This document shows, piece by piece, positions 1-9,123 of a stretch of DNA of 64,000 nucleotides. The notes under the pieces are model-generated. The model saw only the letters and a list, made by a program, of their open reading frames with translations, made no database searches and was not told the DNA's origin. A program made the position numbers and the translations under genes. Location: positions 1 to 64,000 of the forward strand of contig JAPOVS010000043.1 of NCBI GenBank assembly GCA_026708055.1. The letters run 5' to 3'. Source of the stretch: a bacterium (lineage in GTDB: Bacteria > Actinomycetota > Acidimicrobiia > Acidimicrobiales > CATQHL01). How positions within the stretch are numbered: the stretch's first letter is position 1; each line of letters starts with the position of its first letter.

Positions 1-266
1 ACGTCGCCGAACCCGAGCCTGCCGGGCGCCAGCCGGTAGCACACCTCGAGCACCAAGCCGACGATCGCCGCGGCGGCGACGGCCCAGCCGAAACGGCCAG
101 GAACCCCGCCGACGCCCGCCGCGGCGCCCAGCAGAGCCGCCACGCCCGTGCCCGCGCTCCAGACGGCGCGCCGCCGGATGATGCCGTAGCGCAGATCGGT
201 CGCCGAGGCATGAACGCCCAGGGCCGCCCACACAGCCACCGCCGCCCAGACGAGGGACTCGGCCAC
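1..266 (-). CDS. Prepilin peptidase (type IV leader peptidase, A24 family), 3' part cut by the window edge
   Basis: This is the first 88 codons of an inner-membrane aspartic protease that cleaves prepilins and pseudopilins. Two catalytic-Asp motifs are readable on the minus strand: ATDLRYGIIRRRAVW near residue 30 (family pattern D-x-R-x4-I) and GFGD at the left edge of the window (family GxGD). The N-terminus is a hydrophobic helix starting AESLVWAAVAVWAA. I chose GTG at 266 because a purine-rich GAGAGGGAGG lies just upstream. It is divergent from the surface protein gene at 389. A Flp-like prepilin at 11694 is a plausible substrate. The family call rests on the two motifs and their spacing; the remaining membrane segments are outside the window. 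Confidence 0.75.
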   Translation of the reverse strand, partial: MAESLVWAAVAVWAALGVHASATDLRYGIIRRRAVWSAGTGVAALLGAAAGVGGVPGRFGWAVAAAAIVGLVLEVCYRLAPGRLGFGD

Positions 267-388
267 TCCTCCCTCTCGCACGAGTATCGGAATATAGTCA
301 ATAAATATAGATTATCTGCTCAAAGTGTGCTAGGAATACCGTGCCGGCCGTGGCCGGCACCCGGGCAGGCGGCGTGGAGGAGCGGGTC
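267..388. promoter_or_regulatory. AT-rich divergent promoter region
   Basis: About 285-330 is strikingly AT-rich for this window (runs such as AATATAGTCAATAAATATAG). It lies between the divergent prepilin peptidase and surface protein genes, so it probably holds promoters for both. GGAGGAG at 377-383 is the ribosome binding site that fixes the start at 389. No specific operator was recognised. Confidence 0.45.
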
Positions 389-3300
389 ATGGGCAGCGTT
401 GGTGTGGGCGGTCGGCGGGCTTTCGTGTGGTGGGTGGTCGCAGTGGCGTTGTTCGCTGGCGCGTTGGGCGGCGCGGTGCTTCCGCCCGCGGCGGCCGCGG
501 AGGTCGCGGCGCCTGCGGCGACCGGGAGCGTGCCGGGTGTGGAGTTGTCCGTGGGCGGCGCGGCGCGCGCCGTCGCCGCGGGGGGCTATTTCACCGGCGC
601 CGTCGCTTCCTACAGCGCCAGCAGCGCCGACGCGGCGGTGGTGTCGGTGTCGGTGTCGGGTTCGGCGGTCACCGTTTCGCCCGTCGGCGCGGGGTCCACG
701 ACTGTCACGGTCACCGCCGCGAACGCCGCGGGCAGCGCCGCGCAGGCTTTCGCCGTGAAGGTGCTGCCGGCGGGCTGCGTGGTGGCGCTGGGGACCCTGG
801 CGGCGGGGTCGGTCGTGGCCAAGTCCGGGTCGTGGGCGCGCGGCGGGGGGTGCCGGTCGGCGCACCGCGCGGGCGCCCTGTCGGCGCGCTACGCGGCGCG
901 GTACTATTCGTTCACGGTCGCCGAGCCGCTGGAGGCGTGGTTCCGGTTGTCGAGTCCCCAGAGCAGGCGCCTGTACCTCCTGGAGGGCGCCGGCACGGGG
1001 GGGCGCGTCCTGGACTCGGCGGGCACCCCCCGGGCGGCGTCGGCGTCGCTGTGGGAGGCCTTGCAGCCCGGCGACTACACCCTGGAGGCGACGACGTACC
1101 ACCCGGGCAGGGAGGGGGGCTTCAGCGTGAGCATCGACTCGATGGCGCTGTCGCCCCCGGCGGCGTGCACGGCCTCGCTGGGGGCCCTCGCCGCGGGGTC
1201 GGTCACCACCCAGGCCGGCTCGTGGGCGCGCGGCGACGGCTGCCGGTCGGTGCACCTCACGAACAGCCAGTCGCAGCGCTACTACGCCCGGTACTACACC
1301 TTCACGGTGGCCGAGGCGCTGGAGGCGCGGTTCCGCCTGTCCGGCGCCGAGGGCAAGTACCTGCACCTCCTCGCCGGCGCCGGGACCGCCGGGCGCGTCA
1401 TCGCCCGCCGGGGCGCCCCCAGCGCGGCCGCGGCGGCGTCGGGGTGGGCGGCGCTGGCGCCGGGCGCCTACACCGTCGCGGCCGCGACGTACTACCCGGG
1501 CCGCGAGGCGGACTTCTCGCTGTCGATCGACTCGATGGCGCTCACCCCGCCCGCGGCGTGCGTGACGTCGCTGGGGACGCTGGCGGCGGGGTCGACCGTC
1601 GCCCGCAGCGGCGCCTGGGCGCGCGGCGACGGCTGCCGGTCCCTGCACGCCACCTCCAGCCGGGCGGTCCGCTACTACGCCGACTACGCGACCTTCACGG
1701 TGCCCGCGGCGGGCGAGGCGCGCATCGCCCTCGCCGGCGGCTCCCCGGCGCGCCTGTACCTGCTGGGCGGCGCCGGGACCGGCGGGCGCCTGCTCGCCTC
1801 GGTGGGCCACGACCGCGCCGCGTCGAACCCCACGATCCGGCAGGTCCTGCAGCCCGGCGCCTACACCGTGGAGACCGCCGCCCGCTCCCCGAGGACCGAA
1901 GCCGACTACACCCTCAGCGTCTCCCTGGCGGTCTCGGCGCCCACGAGGGGCGACGCGCCCGCGCCCCAGCAGATCCCCGCGCGCCGCGCCGCCGCGCGAA
2001 TCGACATGGCCGCGGCGTTCAACGGCAACATCGACACCTACACCGCCGCGAGCAGCGACACGTCGGTGCTGACCGTGACCACGGCGGGTTCGGTCCTCAC
2101 GCTCAACGGCGTGACCGCCGGCACCGCCACCGTCACCGTCACCGCCGCCAACGCCGCCGGCAGCGCCGCCCAGACCTTCGCGGTGACCGTCACCGCCGCC
2201 GCGCCCCGAGCGGCCGGCGCCCCCGCCGCCCAGACCCTCACCGCCGGCGGAACCGCCACCGTCGACGTGGCCGCGGCGTTCACCGGCAACATAGACACCT
2301 ACACCGCCACCAGCAGCGACACCACTGTGGTGTCGGTGTCCACGACGGGTTCGGCCCTCACCCTCACCGGCGTCGCCGCCGGCACCGCCACCGTCACCGT
2401 CACCGCCGCCAACACCGCCGGCAGCGCCGCACAGACCATCGCCGTCACCGTCAACCCGCCCGCGCCCCGAGCGGCCGGCGCCCTCGCCGCGCGGACCCTC
2501 ACCGCCGGCGCCGGCGCCACCGTGGACGTAGCGGGAGCCTTCACCGGCGCCGTCGACTCCTATCTGGTGACCTCCAGCAACGCCGCCGTCCTGGACATCG
2601 CCCTGGCGGGATCCGTGGTGACGCTCACCGGCGTCGCCGCCGGCACCGCCACCGTCACCGTTGCCGCCGCCAACCGGACCGGCAGCGCCACCCAGACCAT
2701 CGCCGTGACCGTGAACCTCCCCCCCGCGCCGACCCTCGGCGCCACACTCGCCGCGCAGACCCTGCAAGTCACCGAGACCCTCGCTGTGGACGTCGCCGCT
2801 GGCTTCAGCGGGCAGATCGACACCTACACCGCCGTCTCCGGAAACACCGACAAACTCACCGTCACCGTCGACGGCTCAGCAGTCTCCCTCCGCGGCGTGG
2901 CGGCGGGATCCACGACGGTCACCGTGACTGCCATCAACGCCGCCGGACGCGCCGCCCGGTCCTTCGCGGTCACGATCAAAGCGCTCGCCGCCCCGCAGAC
3001 CGCCGGCACACCCCTGGCCCGCACCATCGCCGCCGGCGAAGAACTCCCCCTCCACGTCGCCGACGCCTTCACCGGCATCGTCCACACCTACACCGCCACC
3101 AGCAACAACACCGCTGTACTCACCACCGCCGCCGACGGCCCCACCGTCACCCTGGTCGGCACCGCCCCCGGAACCGCCACCGTCACCCTCACCGCCGCCA
3201 ACACCGCCGGGACCGCCACTCAGACCTTCACGGCCACTGTCACCAAGGCGGCCAAGTTCGCCGTGGCGCTCGCCGCGCCCTCCCACTGCTTGGGTTCCGA

Positions 3301-6300
3301 GGGCACACGGGCCCCCGGCGGCGGACGCCGAGGCGTCGGCTACATCGACCTCACCTACCACATCACCGGCGGCGCCGGCCCCTACGCCGTCACCAGCCCC
3401 GACGCCCCCGACACCACCCACACCGAACCCACCGGCACCCTCACCATCCCCTGCGCCCGACGCGGCATCGACCCCGCCACCGCCGACCCCACCACCAACG
3501 TCGTCGAAGCCGGCCCCCGCACCCTCACCCTCACCGCAACCGACAACACCGGCACCACCACCACCGCCGACATCCAAATCGAAATCGCCGAGAACGCCTA
3601 CACCACCGAATACAACGGCGGCCAAATGCATCCCGGCAAGACCTACGTCCTCGGCACGCCGGACCAGTGGGTCCTCGCCACCCTGCCCGAAGGCCTCACC
3701 CTCCAATTCTCTGGCCTCAGCGAACACAACGTGGCCCACTTCACCGAACCCAGCACCGGAACCGAGATCCTCCTAGACTGGACGACCGGCACCGAACTAG
3801 GCCGCACCACCCGCAGCGACACCATCACACCAACAACAAGTACCGAACAGACAAGCACAACCTCTACACTCAGCACTGCGGCGACCCTCAGACGGCTAGC
3901 AATCACCAACTCTCTCGGCCTCACATACGGAGCCGATTCAACAGAATGGCGCCCCTACGCGAACCTCCCTAACTCTTACCGTATTAGGTTCCCGGACGGT
4001 AAGTTTAGGCCGTTTACTCCGCAGGTCGCGGTCCATCAGAGGATGCTCATTGGCGAGCCGATACGAGTCTGCGCCGAGCCTGTCAATTCCGGGAATGCGG
4101 CAGATGACCAGGCGTTCAAGGACAACGTCGAGGCGAGCGCGAAAGCTTGGAACGACAGCATCAAGGATCCCACTGACCCCACTAGAGATTGGAATCCGAG
4201 TTTCGCGAGGGAGCTGTTCAAGTTTCTAGAGGACTGCACTAGTACGACCGATCCCGAACTCAATGCCGACCTCACAGTCCTGAGAGTCGAAGATGAAGAT
4301 GAAGATGGAAACGCAGTTATCAAGCAGGCCAAGTACTGCGGAAACAACGTGGGAGCATGTGCGAGAATCGCCGCGACCGGCACGAACCCGCCGATGATCG
4401 GGGGGTCGGAGATCATCGTCAAGAGCGAGAATGCGAAAAACCGCGGCACGATGATCCACGAACTCGGGCACTTCTTGGGCCTCGGCGACTACTCTGATGC
4501 CAACGAAGACAAGTGCGACAAAGACCCCAGCGACCAAGTCGACCCGCGGCGTCCCTATTTCGCGTCAGTCATGGCGGGCGGAGACTGCTATGAGGGTTCG
4601 GTCCAACCGCGGGACTTGGCTGATCTGCACCTAGTCTATCATCCGTACGCGCGTACGGGCATGCGCTTCGAAGCGGTTGGTGCGAGTGGATGGGAGTTGG
4701 ACCCTGGTGATCCGCCACGGGACATGGGAAGAGAGGTGATCAAAGAAGGGAGATTCAGTGTAAGGGAGTACAGGTATGTGAGTAACGCGGCAGCGTACGT
4801 GGTGTTCCGGCGCGCCTTCGGTTCAACGGGCGCGTATACCCTTGTGGGCAAGTTCGGCCGCTCGGCGTCGAGGGTGTTACCCGTCGGACAGCTCAGTGAA
4901 TTGGGCCCTGATCGTGGTGTGATCGAGGGCCAGGTGTTCTATGTCTTCGGCGTCACCGGTGGCGATATCGAGCAAAGCACCAGCACATACCTGGAAGTGC
5001 ACGCCACTCTGCCGTTTGATCTCGGGTCACTAACTGGTGCACCGGGTACATGTGACTGGACGCTCGGTCATGGCGCGACGGTCTACGGCCCACCGGCGAG
5101 GCCAGTGAGTGTGCGGACAGAGACTAGGAGCCGCGAAGTAGACGTCGTCTGGCCTCATGTTGCAGGCGCGACCGATTACGACGTGTACCGCCACGACACT
5201 GCGAAGATGATCGAGGAGCCGACGACGACGGGCGGGCATCCTGAGAGTTACCGCGAGAAGCGGAACGTTCGAGCGTCGACGCGGACGAGTTGCGGTATGC
5301 GCGTCACGTTCGATGGACTGGAGAATCGCAGCACATACTATTTCCGTGTCCGCGCGAATCGCGATGGCGTCGACCTTGGCAGCCGCCTTTCCGCGGAGGT
5401 GTCGGGGCGACCGTTAGCTGTGGGCCCGCCCGGGTCGTCCGCGGGACACTCTGGGGGAGTGGGTAAGTCGGCGTCGGCGTCATCGGCCGAGTCGGCGGAT
5501 CCGTGCACTCCCCCTGCGGAGGTCGACCCGGTCGAGGGGGATCCCTATTGTCCGAGGGATGATGGTTATTCGTGGGTGTTGCGGGCTGATGTTGGTGGTG
5601 ATTGGTGGTGCGATCGGGCGGAGTCCGCCGATGTGGTGTCGACGACAGTGGAACAGTGTGACGTGGCTGGAGACGTGCTGCATGTCGGGGCTGATGGTGC
5701 GCGGGTGTGCGCGCGGGAGGTGCTGGGGACGTTGCGGTCGCGTCCGGGTCCGCCGAAGTGTGCGGCGGGGTACGCGTGGGTGCCGGCGTCGCGGACGTGT
5801 TCGCGGACCGCCAGCCTGCCGGCGGCGGCGTCGGCGAAGTATTCGTGCTCGGCGGGGTATTCGCTGGTGGTTACGCCGGTGCCGTTCGGCACGCCTTTGC
5901 GCCAGTGCAAGAAGTCGGTGGCGGCGACGTCGACGTTGAAGTATGTGTGCTCGGAGGGGTATTCGTTGGTGAGGATCCCGTTGGGCGGCCGGTACTGCCG
6001 CAAGTCGGTGCCGGCGGCGGCGTCGGCGAAGTATTCGTGCTCGGCGGGGTATTCGCTGGTGGTTACGCCGGTGCCGTTCGGCACGCCTTTGCGCCAGTGC
6101 AAGAAGTCGGTGGCGGCGACGTCGACGTTGAAGTATGTGTGCTCGGAGGGGTATTCGTTGGTGAGGATCCCGTTGGGCGGCCGGTACTGCCGCAAGTCGG
6201 TGCCGGCGTCGGCGACGTATTCGTGCCCGTCGGGTTACACGCGCAGCGCCGCGACCTGTCACAGGTACGTCTACACGAGCCTGACGGGCGCGACGTGCCC

Positions 6301-7042
6301 GGCGGGCTACTCGGTCATCTACAACGGCCTCTACTTTCTGTGCCGCAAGAAGATCACCGCCGCCGCCACGGCCACCTATTCGTGCCGCGCGGGGAGGCTG
6401 TCGGGCTCGCAGTGCGTGTTCACCGCTTCGCCGACGACGGAGACGGTGTATTCGTGCCGCGCGGGGAGGCTGTCGGGCACGAACTGCATCTCTACCGCGA
6501 CGCCGACGACGGAGACGGTGTACTCGTGCCGCGCGGGGAGGTTGTCGGGCTCGCAGTGCGTGTTCACCGCTTCGCCGACGACGGAGACGGTGTATTCGTG
6601 CCGCGCGGGGAGGTTGTCGGGCTCGCAGTGCGTCCTTTCGGTCCCACCCACATCCACGGTCACCTACGACTGCGACGACGCGCCCGCCGGTTACACCCTC
6701 TCGGGCCAGGACTGCGTCAAGAAAACCACGAAATCACCGACGCGGCCGACCATCTACTACTGCGACGCCGGCTACATACTCAACACCGGCGAGGACAACA
6801 CCTGCAGCCGAACAATCACCACAACCCCCACCGAAATCACCGTCGACGGCTGCCCGAGCGTCCCAACAGGCGAACCCCTCTACAAACTCACCACCGCAAC
6901 CACCGCAACGACCACCATCACAACCTGCACACGCACCATCACCATCCCCGCAACCACCCCCCGCAGTTGCCCAGCCGGCTACAAGCCGGTCCTCACCGTC
7001 GGCGAGTACCGGATCGCCCGCACGTCATGTGGGCTGGACTGA
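389..7042 (+). CDS. Giant secreted surface protein: Ig-like repeats, metzincin-type protease, FnIII, Cys-rich repeats
   Basis: This predicted 2,217-residue exported protein starts at ATG 389, preceded by GGAGGAG; ATG 341 is in frame but lacks a site. A signal peptide is evident (residues 9-35, WWVVAVALFAGALGG then Ala-rich). After it come one Ig-like repeat, three Cys-containing beta modules (each with a SWARG.GCRS motif), and about five more Ig-like repeats ending in VTVTAANAAGSAAQ-type strands. A protease domain follows, with HELGHFLGLGD at residues 1357-1367 (metzincin HExxHxxGxxD) and a Met-turn candidate at Met1395. Next is an FnIII-like domain (about 1567-1675), then Cys-rich repeats to the C-terminus. 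The protease part (about 3880-5400) is visibly less GC-rich than the repeats. A role in adhesion or matrix/host-protein cleavage is inferred. No sortase motif or C-terminal anchor was seen. Confidence 0.85.
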   Translation: MGSVGVGGRRAFVWWVVAVALFAGALGGAVLPPAAAAEVAAPAATGSVPGVELSVGGAARAVAAGGYFTGAVASYSASSADAAVVSVSVSGSAVTVSPVGAGSTTVTVTAANAAGSAAQAFAVKVLPAGCVVALGTLAAGSVVAKSGSWARGGGCRSAHRAGALSARYAARYYSFTVAEPLEAWFRLSSPQSRRLYLLEGAGTGGRVLDSAGTPRAASASLWEALQPGDYTLEATTYHPGREGGFSVSIDSMALSPPAACTASLGALAAGSVTTQAGSWARGDGCRSVHLTNSQSQRYYARYYTFTVAEALEARFRLSGAEGKYLHLLAGAGTAGRVIARRGAPSAAAAASGWAALAPGAYTVAAATYYPGREADFSLSIDSMALTPPAACVTSLGTLAAGSTVARSGAWARGDGCRSLHATSSRAVRYYADYATFTVPAAGEARIALAGGSPARLYLLGGAGTGGRLLASVGHDRAASNPTIRQVLQPGAYTVETAARSPRTEADYTLSVSLAVSAPTRGDAPAPQQIPARRAAARIDMAAAFNGNIDTYTAASSDTSVLTVTTAGSVLTLNGVTAGTATVTVTAANAAGSAAQTFAVTVTAAAPRAAGAPAAQTLTAGGTATVDVAAAFTGNIDTYTATSSDTTVVSVSTTGSALTLTGVAAGTATVTVTAANTAGSAAQTIAVTVNPPAPRAAGALAARTLTAGAGATVDVAGAFTGAVDSYLVTSSNAAVLDIALAGSVVTLTGVAAGTATVTVAAANRTGSATQTIAVTVNLPPAPTLGATLAAQTLQVTETLAVDVAAGFSGQIDTYTAVSGNTDKLTVTVDGSAVSLRGVAAGSTTVTVTAINAAGRAARSFAVTIKALAAPQTAGTPLARTIAAGEELPLHVADAFTGIVHTYTATSNNTAVLTTAADGPTVTLVGTAPGTATVTLTAANTAGTATQTFTATVTKAAKFAVALAAPSHCLGSEGTRAPGGGRRGVGYIDLTYHITGGAGPYAVTSPDAPDTTHTEPTGTLTIPCARRGIDPATADPTTNVVEAGPRTLTLTATDNTGTTTTADIQIEIAENAYTTEYNGGQMHPGKTYVLGTPDQWVLATLPEGLTLQFSGLSEHNVAHFTEPSTGTEILLDWTTGTELGRTTRSDTITPTTSTEQTSTTSTLSTAATLRRLAITNSLGLTYGADSTEWRPYANLPNSYRIRFPDGKFRPFTPQVAVHQRMLIGEPIRVCAEPVNSGNAADDQAFKDNVEASAKAWNDSIKDPTDPTRDWNPSFARELFKFLEDCTSTTDPELNADLTVLRVEDEDEDGNAVIKQAKYCGNNVGACARIAATGTNPPMIGGSEIIVKSENAKNRGTMIHELGHFLGLGDYSDANEDKCDKDPSDQVDPRRPYFASVMAGGDCYEGSVQPRDLADLHLVYHPYARTGMRFEAVGASGWELDPGDPPRDMGREVIKEGRFSVREYRYVSNAAAYVVFRRAFGSTGAYTLVGKFGRSASRVLPVGQLSELGPDRGVIEGQVFYVFGVTGGDIEQSTSTYLEVHATLPFDLGSLTGAPGTCDWTLGHGATVYGPPARPVSVRTETRSREVDVVWPHVAGATDYDVYRHDTAKMIEEPTTTGGHPESYREKRNVRASTRTSCGMRVTFDGLENRSTYYFRVRANRDGVDLGSRLSAEVSGRPLAVGPPGSSAGHSGGVGKSASASSAESADPCTPPAEVDPVEGDPYCPRDDGYSWVLRADVGGDWWCDRAESADVVSTTVEQCDVAGDVLHVGADGARVCAREVLGTLRSRPGPPKCAAGYAWVPASRTCSRTASLPAAASAKYSCSAGYSLVVTPVPFGTPLRQCKKSVAATSTLKYVCSEGYSLVRIPLGGRYCRKSVPAAASAKYSCSAGYSLVVTPVPFGTPLRQCKKSVAATSTLKYVCSEGYSLVRIPLGGRYCRKSVPASATYSCPSGYTRSAATCHRYVYTSLTGATCPAGYSVIYNGLYFLCRKKITAAATATYSCRAGRLSGSQCVFTASPTTETVYSCRAGRLSGTNCISTATPTTETVYSCRAGRLSGSQCVFTASPTTETVYSCRAGRLSGSQCVLSVPPTSTVTYDCDDAPAGYTLSGQDCVKKTTKSPTRPTIYYCDAGYILNTGEDNTCSRTITTTPTEITVDGCPSVPTGEPLYKLTTATTATTTITTCTRTITIPATTPRSCPAGYKPVLTVGEYRIARTSCGLD
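5819..6202 (+). repeat. Two tandem 192-bp copies inside the surface protein gene
   Basis: Units 5819-6010 and 6011-6202 read as identical by eye. Each encodes 64 residues containing the Cys-rich modules YSCSAGYSLV and YVCSEGYSLV. The absence of differences points to a recent in-frame duplication or gene conversion. Confidence 0.9.
6377..6664 (+). repeat. Four tandem 72-bp Cys-rich repeats
   Basis: Units start at 6377, 6449, 6521 and 6593. Each encodes 24 residues built on YSCRAGRLSGSQC followed by a Thr/Pro-rich linker. A related array occurs in the decayed paralogue at 9650-9930. Confidence 0.9.
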
Positions 7043-7070
7043 GACGCAACCACCAACCGACTGGACCCGT
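7026..7070 (+). repeat. Spacer repeat, copy 1 (3' end of the surface protein gene)
   Basis: About 45 bp spanning the stop codon of the surface protein gene matches 10386-10430 at roughly four positions in five (shared core AACCACCAACC.ACTGGACCC). In both places an RCC1-like gene follows, so the pair marks the edge of a duplicated block. Confidence 0.7.
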
Positions 7071-7171
7071 GACCGGGTCTGTCAGGGATCCTAGGATCAT
7101 CTGGCGGTCCGGCTTCGGGTCAGGAGAACGGTCGGGGGGTTCGTGATGCGGCGTGCGGGTCGGTTGGGGTG

Positions 7172-9058
7172 ATGGTTCGGCGGTCCGACTCGAACGGCGC
7201 GCCGGCGCTCGGCGCGGCGGCGCGCCGTGGCGGTGTGGGTGTGGTGGTCGGGGTGTTGGCGGCGGCGGTCGGGGTGGCGGTCGCGCTGTGGCCCGGCGCC
7301 GAGAGTCCGCCGCCGGTCGTGGTGGCCGAGAGTCCGCCGCCGGGCGCGGCCCCCGCGGTGCCGTCGCCGCCGGTGGTGTCCCTTGAGGTTCCGTCGCTGC
7401 CGGTGCTGGCCGCGGGGCCGGTCGATTACGTGTTCGTTGCGGTTTCTGTGGGCAACTCGCATGCGTGCGGGTTGCTGAGCGACGCCGCCATCACGTGTTG
7501 GGGACAGAACCGCTACGGCCAGGCCCAACCGCCGGGCGGGCCTTTCGCGGCCGTCTCGGGCGGCAGCTTGTATTCGTGCGGGTTGCGCAGCGACGCCACC
7601 GTGGTGTGCTGGGGGTACAACGAGAACGGCGAAGCCGACGCGCCCGCGGGCTCCTTCGCGGCGGTGTCCGCCGGCGGTTCGCATTCGTGCGGGTTGCGCA
7701 GCGACGCCACCGTCGCCTGCTGGGGAGGGTACGGGGCCAGCCAGGCGGACGCGCCCGCGGGCTCCTTCGCGGCGGTGTCCGCCGGCGGTTCGCATTCGTG
7801 CGGGTTGCGCAGCGACGCCACCGTCGCCTGCTGGGGTTACAACGGAGACGGCCAGGCGGACGCGCCCCCCGGCACCTTCGCGGCGGTGTCTGCCGGCAGG
7901 TCGCATTCGTGTGGGTTGCGCAGCGACGCCGCCGTGGTGTGCTGGGGCGACAACGAGCACGGCCAGACCGATGCGCCGGCGGGCACCTTCACGGCCGTCT
8001 CCGCGAGCTTCCGGCATTCGTGCGGGTTGCGCAGCGACGCCACCGTTTCCTGCTGGGGCGACGACGGCCAAGCCGAGCGGGACGCGCCGGCGGGCGAGTT
8101 CGTCGCCGTCTCCACCGGCACCGAGGAGTCGTGTGGGTTGCGCAGCGACGCCACCGTTTCCTGCTGGGGCCAGCCCCATCACGGCAAGACGATTGGGTGG
8201 TCCGTGCCGCCGAGCGACTCCTACGTCGCCATCTCCGTACGGAGGTACCCGTGTCTGGTGCGCAGCGACGGCACCGCCTCCTGTGGCGGCATGACCCTGC
8301 CGGGGAGAACGTCCGCCTCGGCGGGCACCTTCTTAGCCGTCTCCGCCGGCGGCGAGCACGTGTGCGGGCTGCGCAGCGACGCCACCGTTGCCTGCTGGGG
8401 CAGCACAGAGCAATTCCTAAGCGCGGAAATCCGAATCGACGCGCCGGGCGGCACCTTCGTCGCCGTCTCCGCCGGCTGGGATCACTCGTGCGGGCTGCGC
8501 AGTGACGCCGCCGTGGTGTGCTGGGGCGCCAACGAGCACGGCCAAACCGGCGCGCCCGCCGGGACCTTCACAGCCGTCGCCGCCGGCTGGGATCACTCGT
8601 GCGGGCTGCGCAGCGACGCCGCCGTGGTGTGCTGGGGCGCCAACGAGCACGGCCAAACCGGCGCGCCCGCCGGGACCTTCACAGCCGTCGCCGCCGGCTG
8701 GGATCACTCGTGCGGGCTGCGCAGCGACGCCACCGTGGTGTGCTGGGGCGCCGACTACGGCCAAGCCGCCGCGCCGGGCGCCGCCTTCGGCCCGGGCGCC
8801 ACCTACGGCCCGGGCGGCACATTCGGCCCGGGCGGCGCCTTCACAGCCATCTCCGCCGGCGCTAACCATGCGTGCGGGCTGCGCAGCGACGGCACCGTTT
8901 CGTGCTGGGGCGCCAACGAGTACGGTCAAGCCGACGCGCCGGGCGGCACCTTCGTCGCCGTCGCCGCCAGCCTGGGGCATTCGGAAGCGTTGCGCAGCGA
9001 CGGCACCATCACAGCCTGGGGCGCAACCGCACTCGACCTCCAAAGCAACAACAACTGA
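7172..9058 (+). CDS. Secreted RCC1-like beta-propeller repeat protein (large copy)
   Basis: This 628-residue protein has a hydrophobic N-terminal export segment (GVVVGVLAAAVGVAVAL), a Pro-rich linker and about 13 repeats of roughly 37 residues. Each repeat carries a core like SHSCGLRSDATVACWG, typical of RCC1-type propellers found in bacterial surface proteins. The start is ATG 7172; GTG 7169 is adjacent and in frame. It follows the surface protein gene by 130 bases on the same strand. The second-last repeat is stretched by a Gly/Pro-rich insertion around 8780-8835. Export is supported, but the partner is unknown. RCC1-like folds usually bind proteins, so adhesion or host interaction is an inference only. 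Confidence 0.8.
   Translation: MVRRSDSNGAPALGAAARRGGVGVVVGVLAAAVGVAVALWPGAESPPPVVVAESPPPGAAPAVPSPPVVSLEVPSLPVLAAGPVDYVFVAVSVGNSHACGLLSDAAITCWGQNRYGQAQPPGGPFAAVSGGSLYSCGLRSDATVVCWGYNENGEADAPAGSFAAVSAGGSHSCGLRSDATVACWGGYGASQADAPAGSFAAVSAGGSHSCGLRSDATVACWGYNGDGQADAPPGTFAAVSAGRSHSCGLRSDAAVVCWGDNEHGQTDAPAGTFTAVSASFRHSCGLRSDATVSCWGDDGQAERDAPAGEFVAVSTGTEESCGLRSDATVSCWGQPHHGKTIGWSVPPSDSYVAISVRRYPCLVRSDGTASCGGMTLPGRTSASAGTFLAVSAGGEHVCGLRSDATVACWGSTEQFLSAEIRIDAPGGTFVAVSAGWDHSCGLRSDAAVVCWGANEHGQTGAPAGTFTAVAAGWDHSCGLRSDAAVVCWGANEHGQTGAPAGTFTAVAAGWDHSCGLRSDATVVCWGADYGQAAAPGAAFGPGATYGPGGTFGPGGAFTAISAGANHACGLRSDGTVSCWGANEYGQADAPGGTFVAVAASLGHSEALRSDGTITAWGATALDLQSNNN
8471..8803 (+). repeat. Three nearly identical 111-bp RCC1 repeats
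   Basis: Copies begin at 8471, 8582 and 8693 (period 111 bp, 37 residues). A second close pair with the same period begins at 7661 and 7772. Such near-identity suggests recent expansion by slippage or unequal exchange. Confidence 0.85.
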
Positions 9059-9123
9059 CCCTCGCCTCGCCATGCTGCGCCGCGGTGAGCCTCCGACCCC
9101 GACCGAGAGGCGGCGACCGCGAC

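Noticed and set aside
320-3972. Long frames on both strands overlapping the surface protein gene (for example 320-2767 minus, 427-3972 plus)
   Set aside because: They are Arg/Gly/His-rich shadows of high-GC repeats without domains or ribosome sites.
6377-6664. CRISPR array in the tandem repeats of the surface protein genes
   Set aside because: The 72-, 111- and 192-bp periods are multiples of three inside open frames and encode protein modules; there are no unique spacers.
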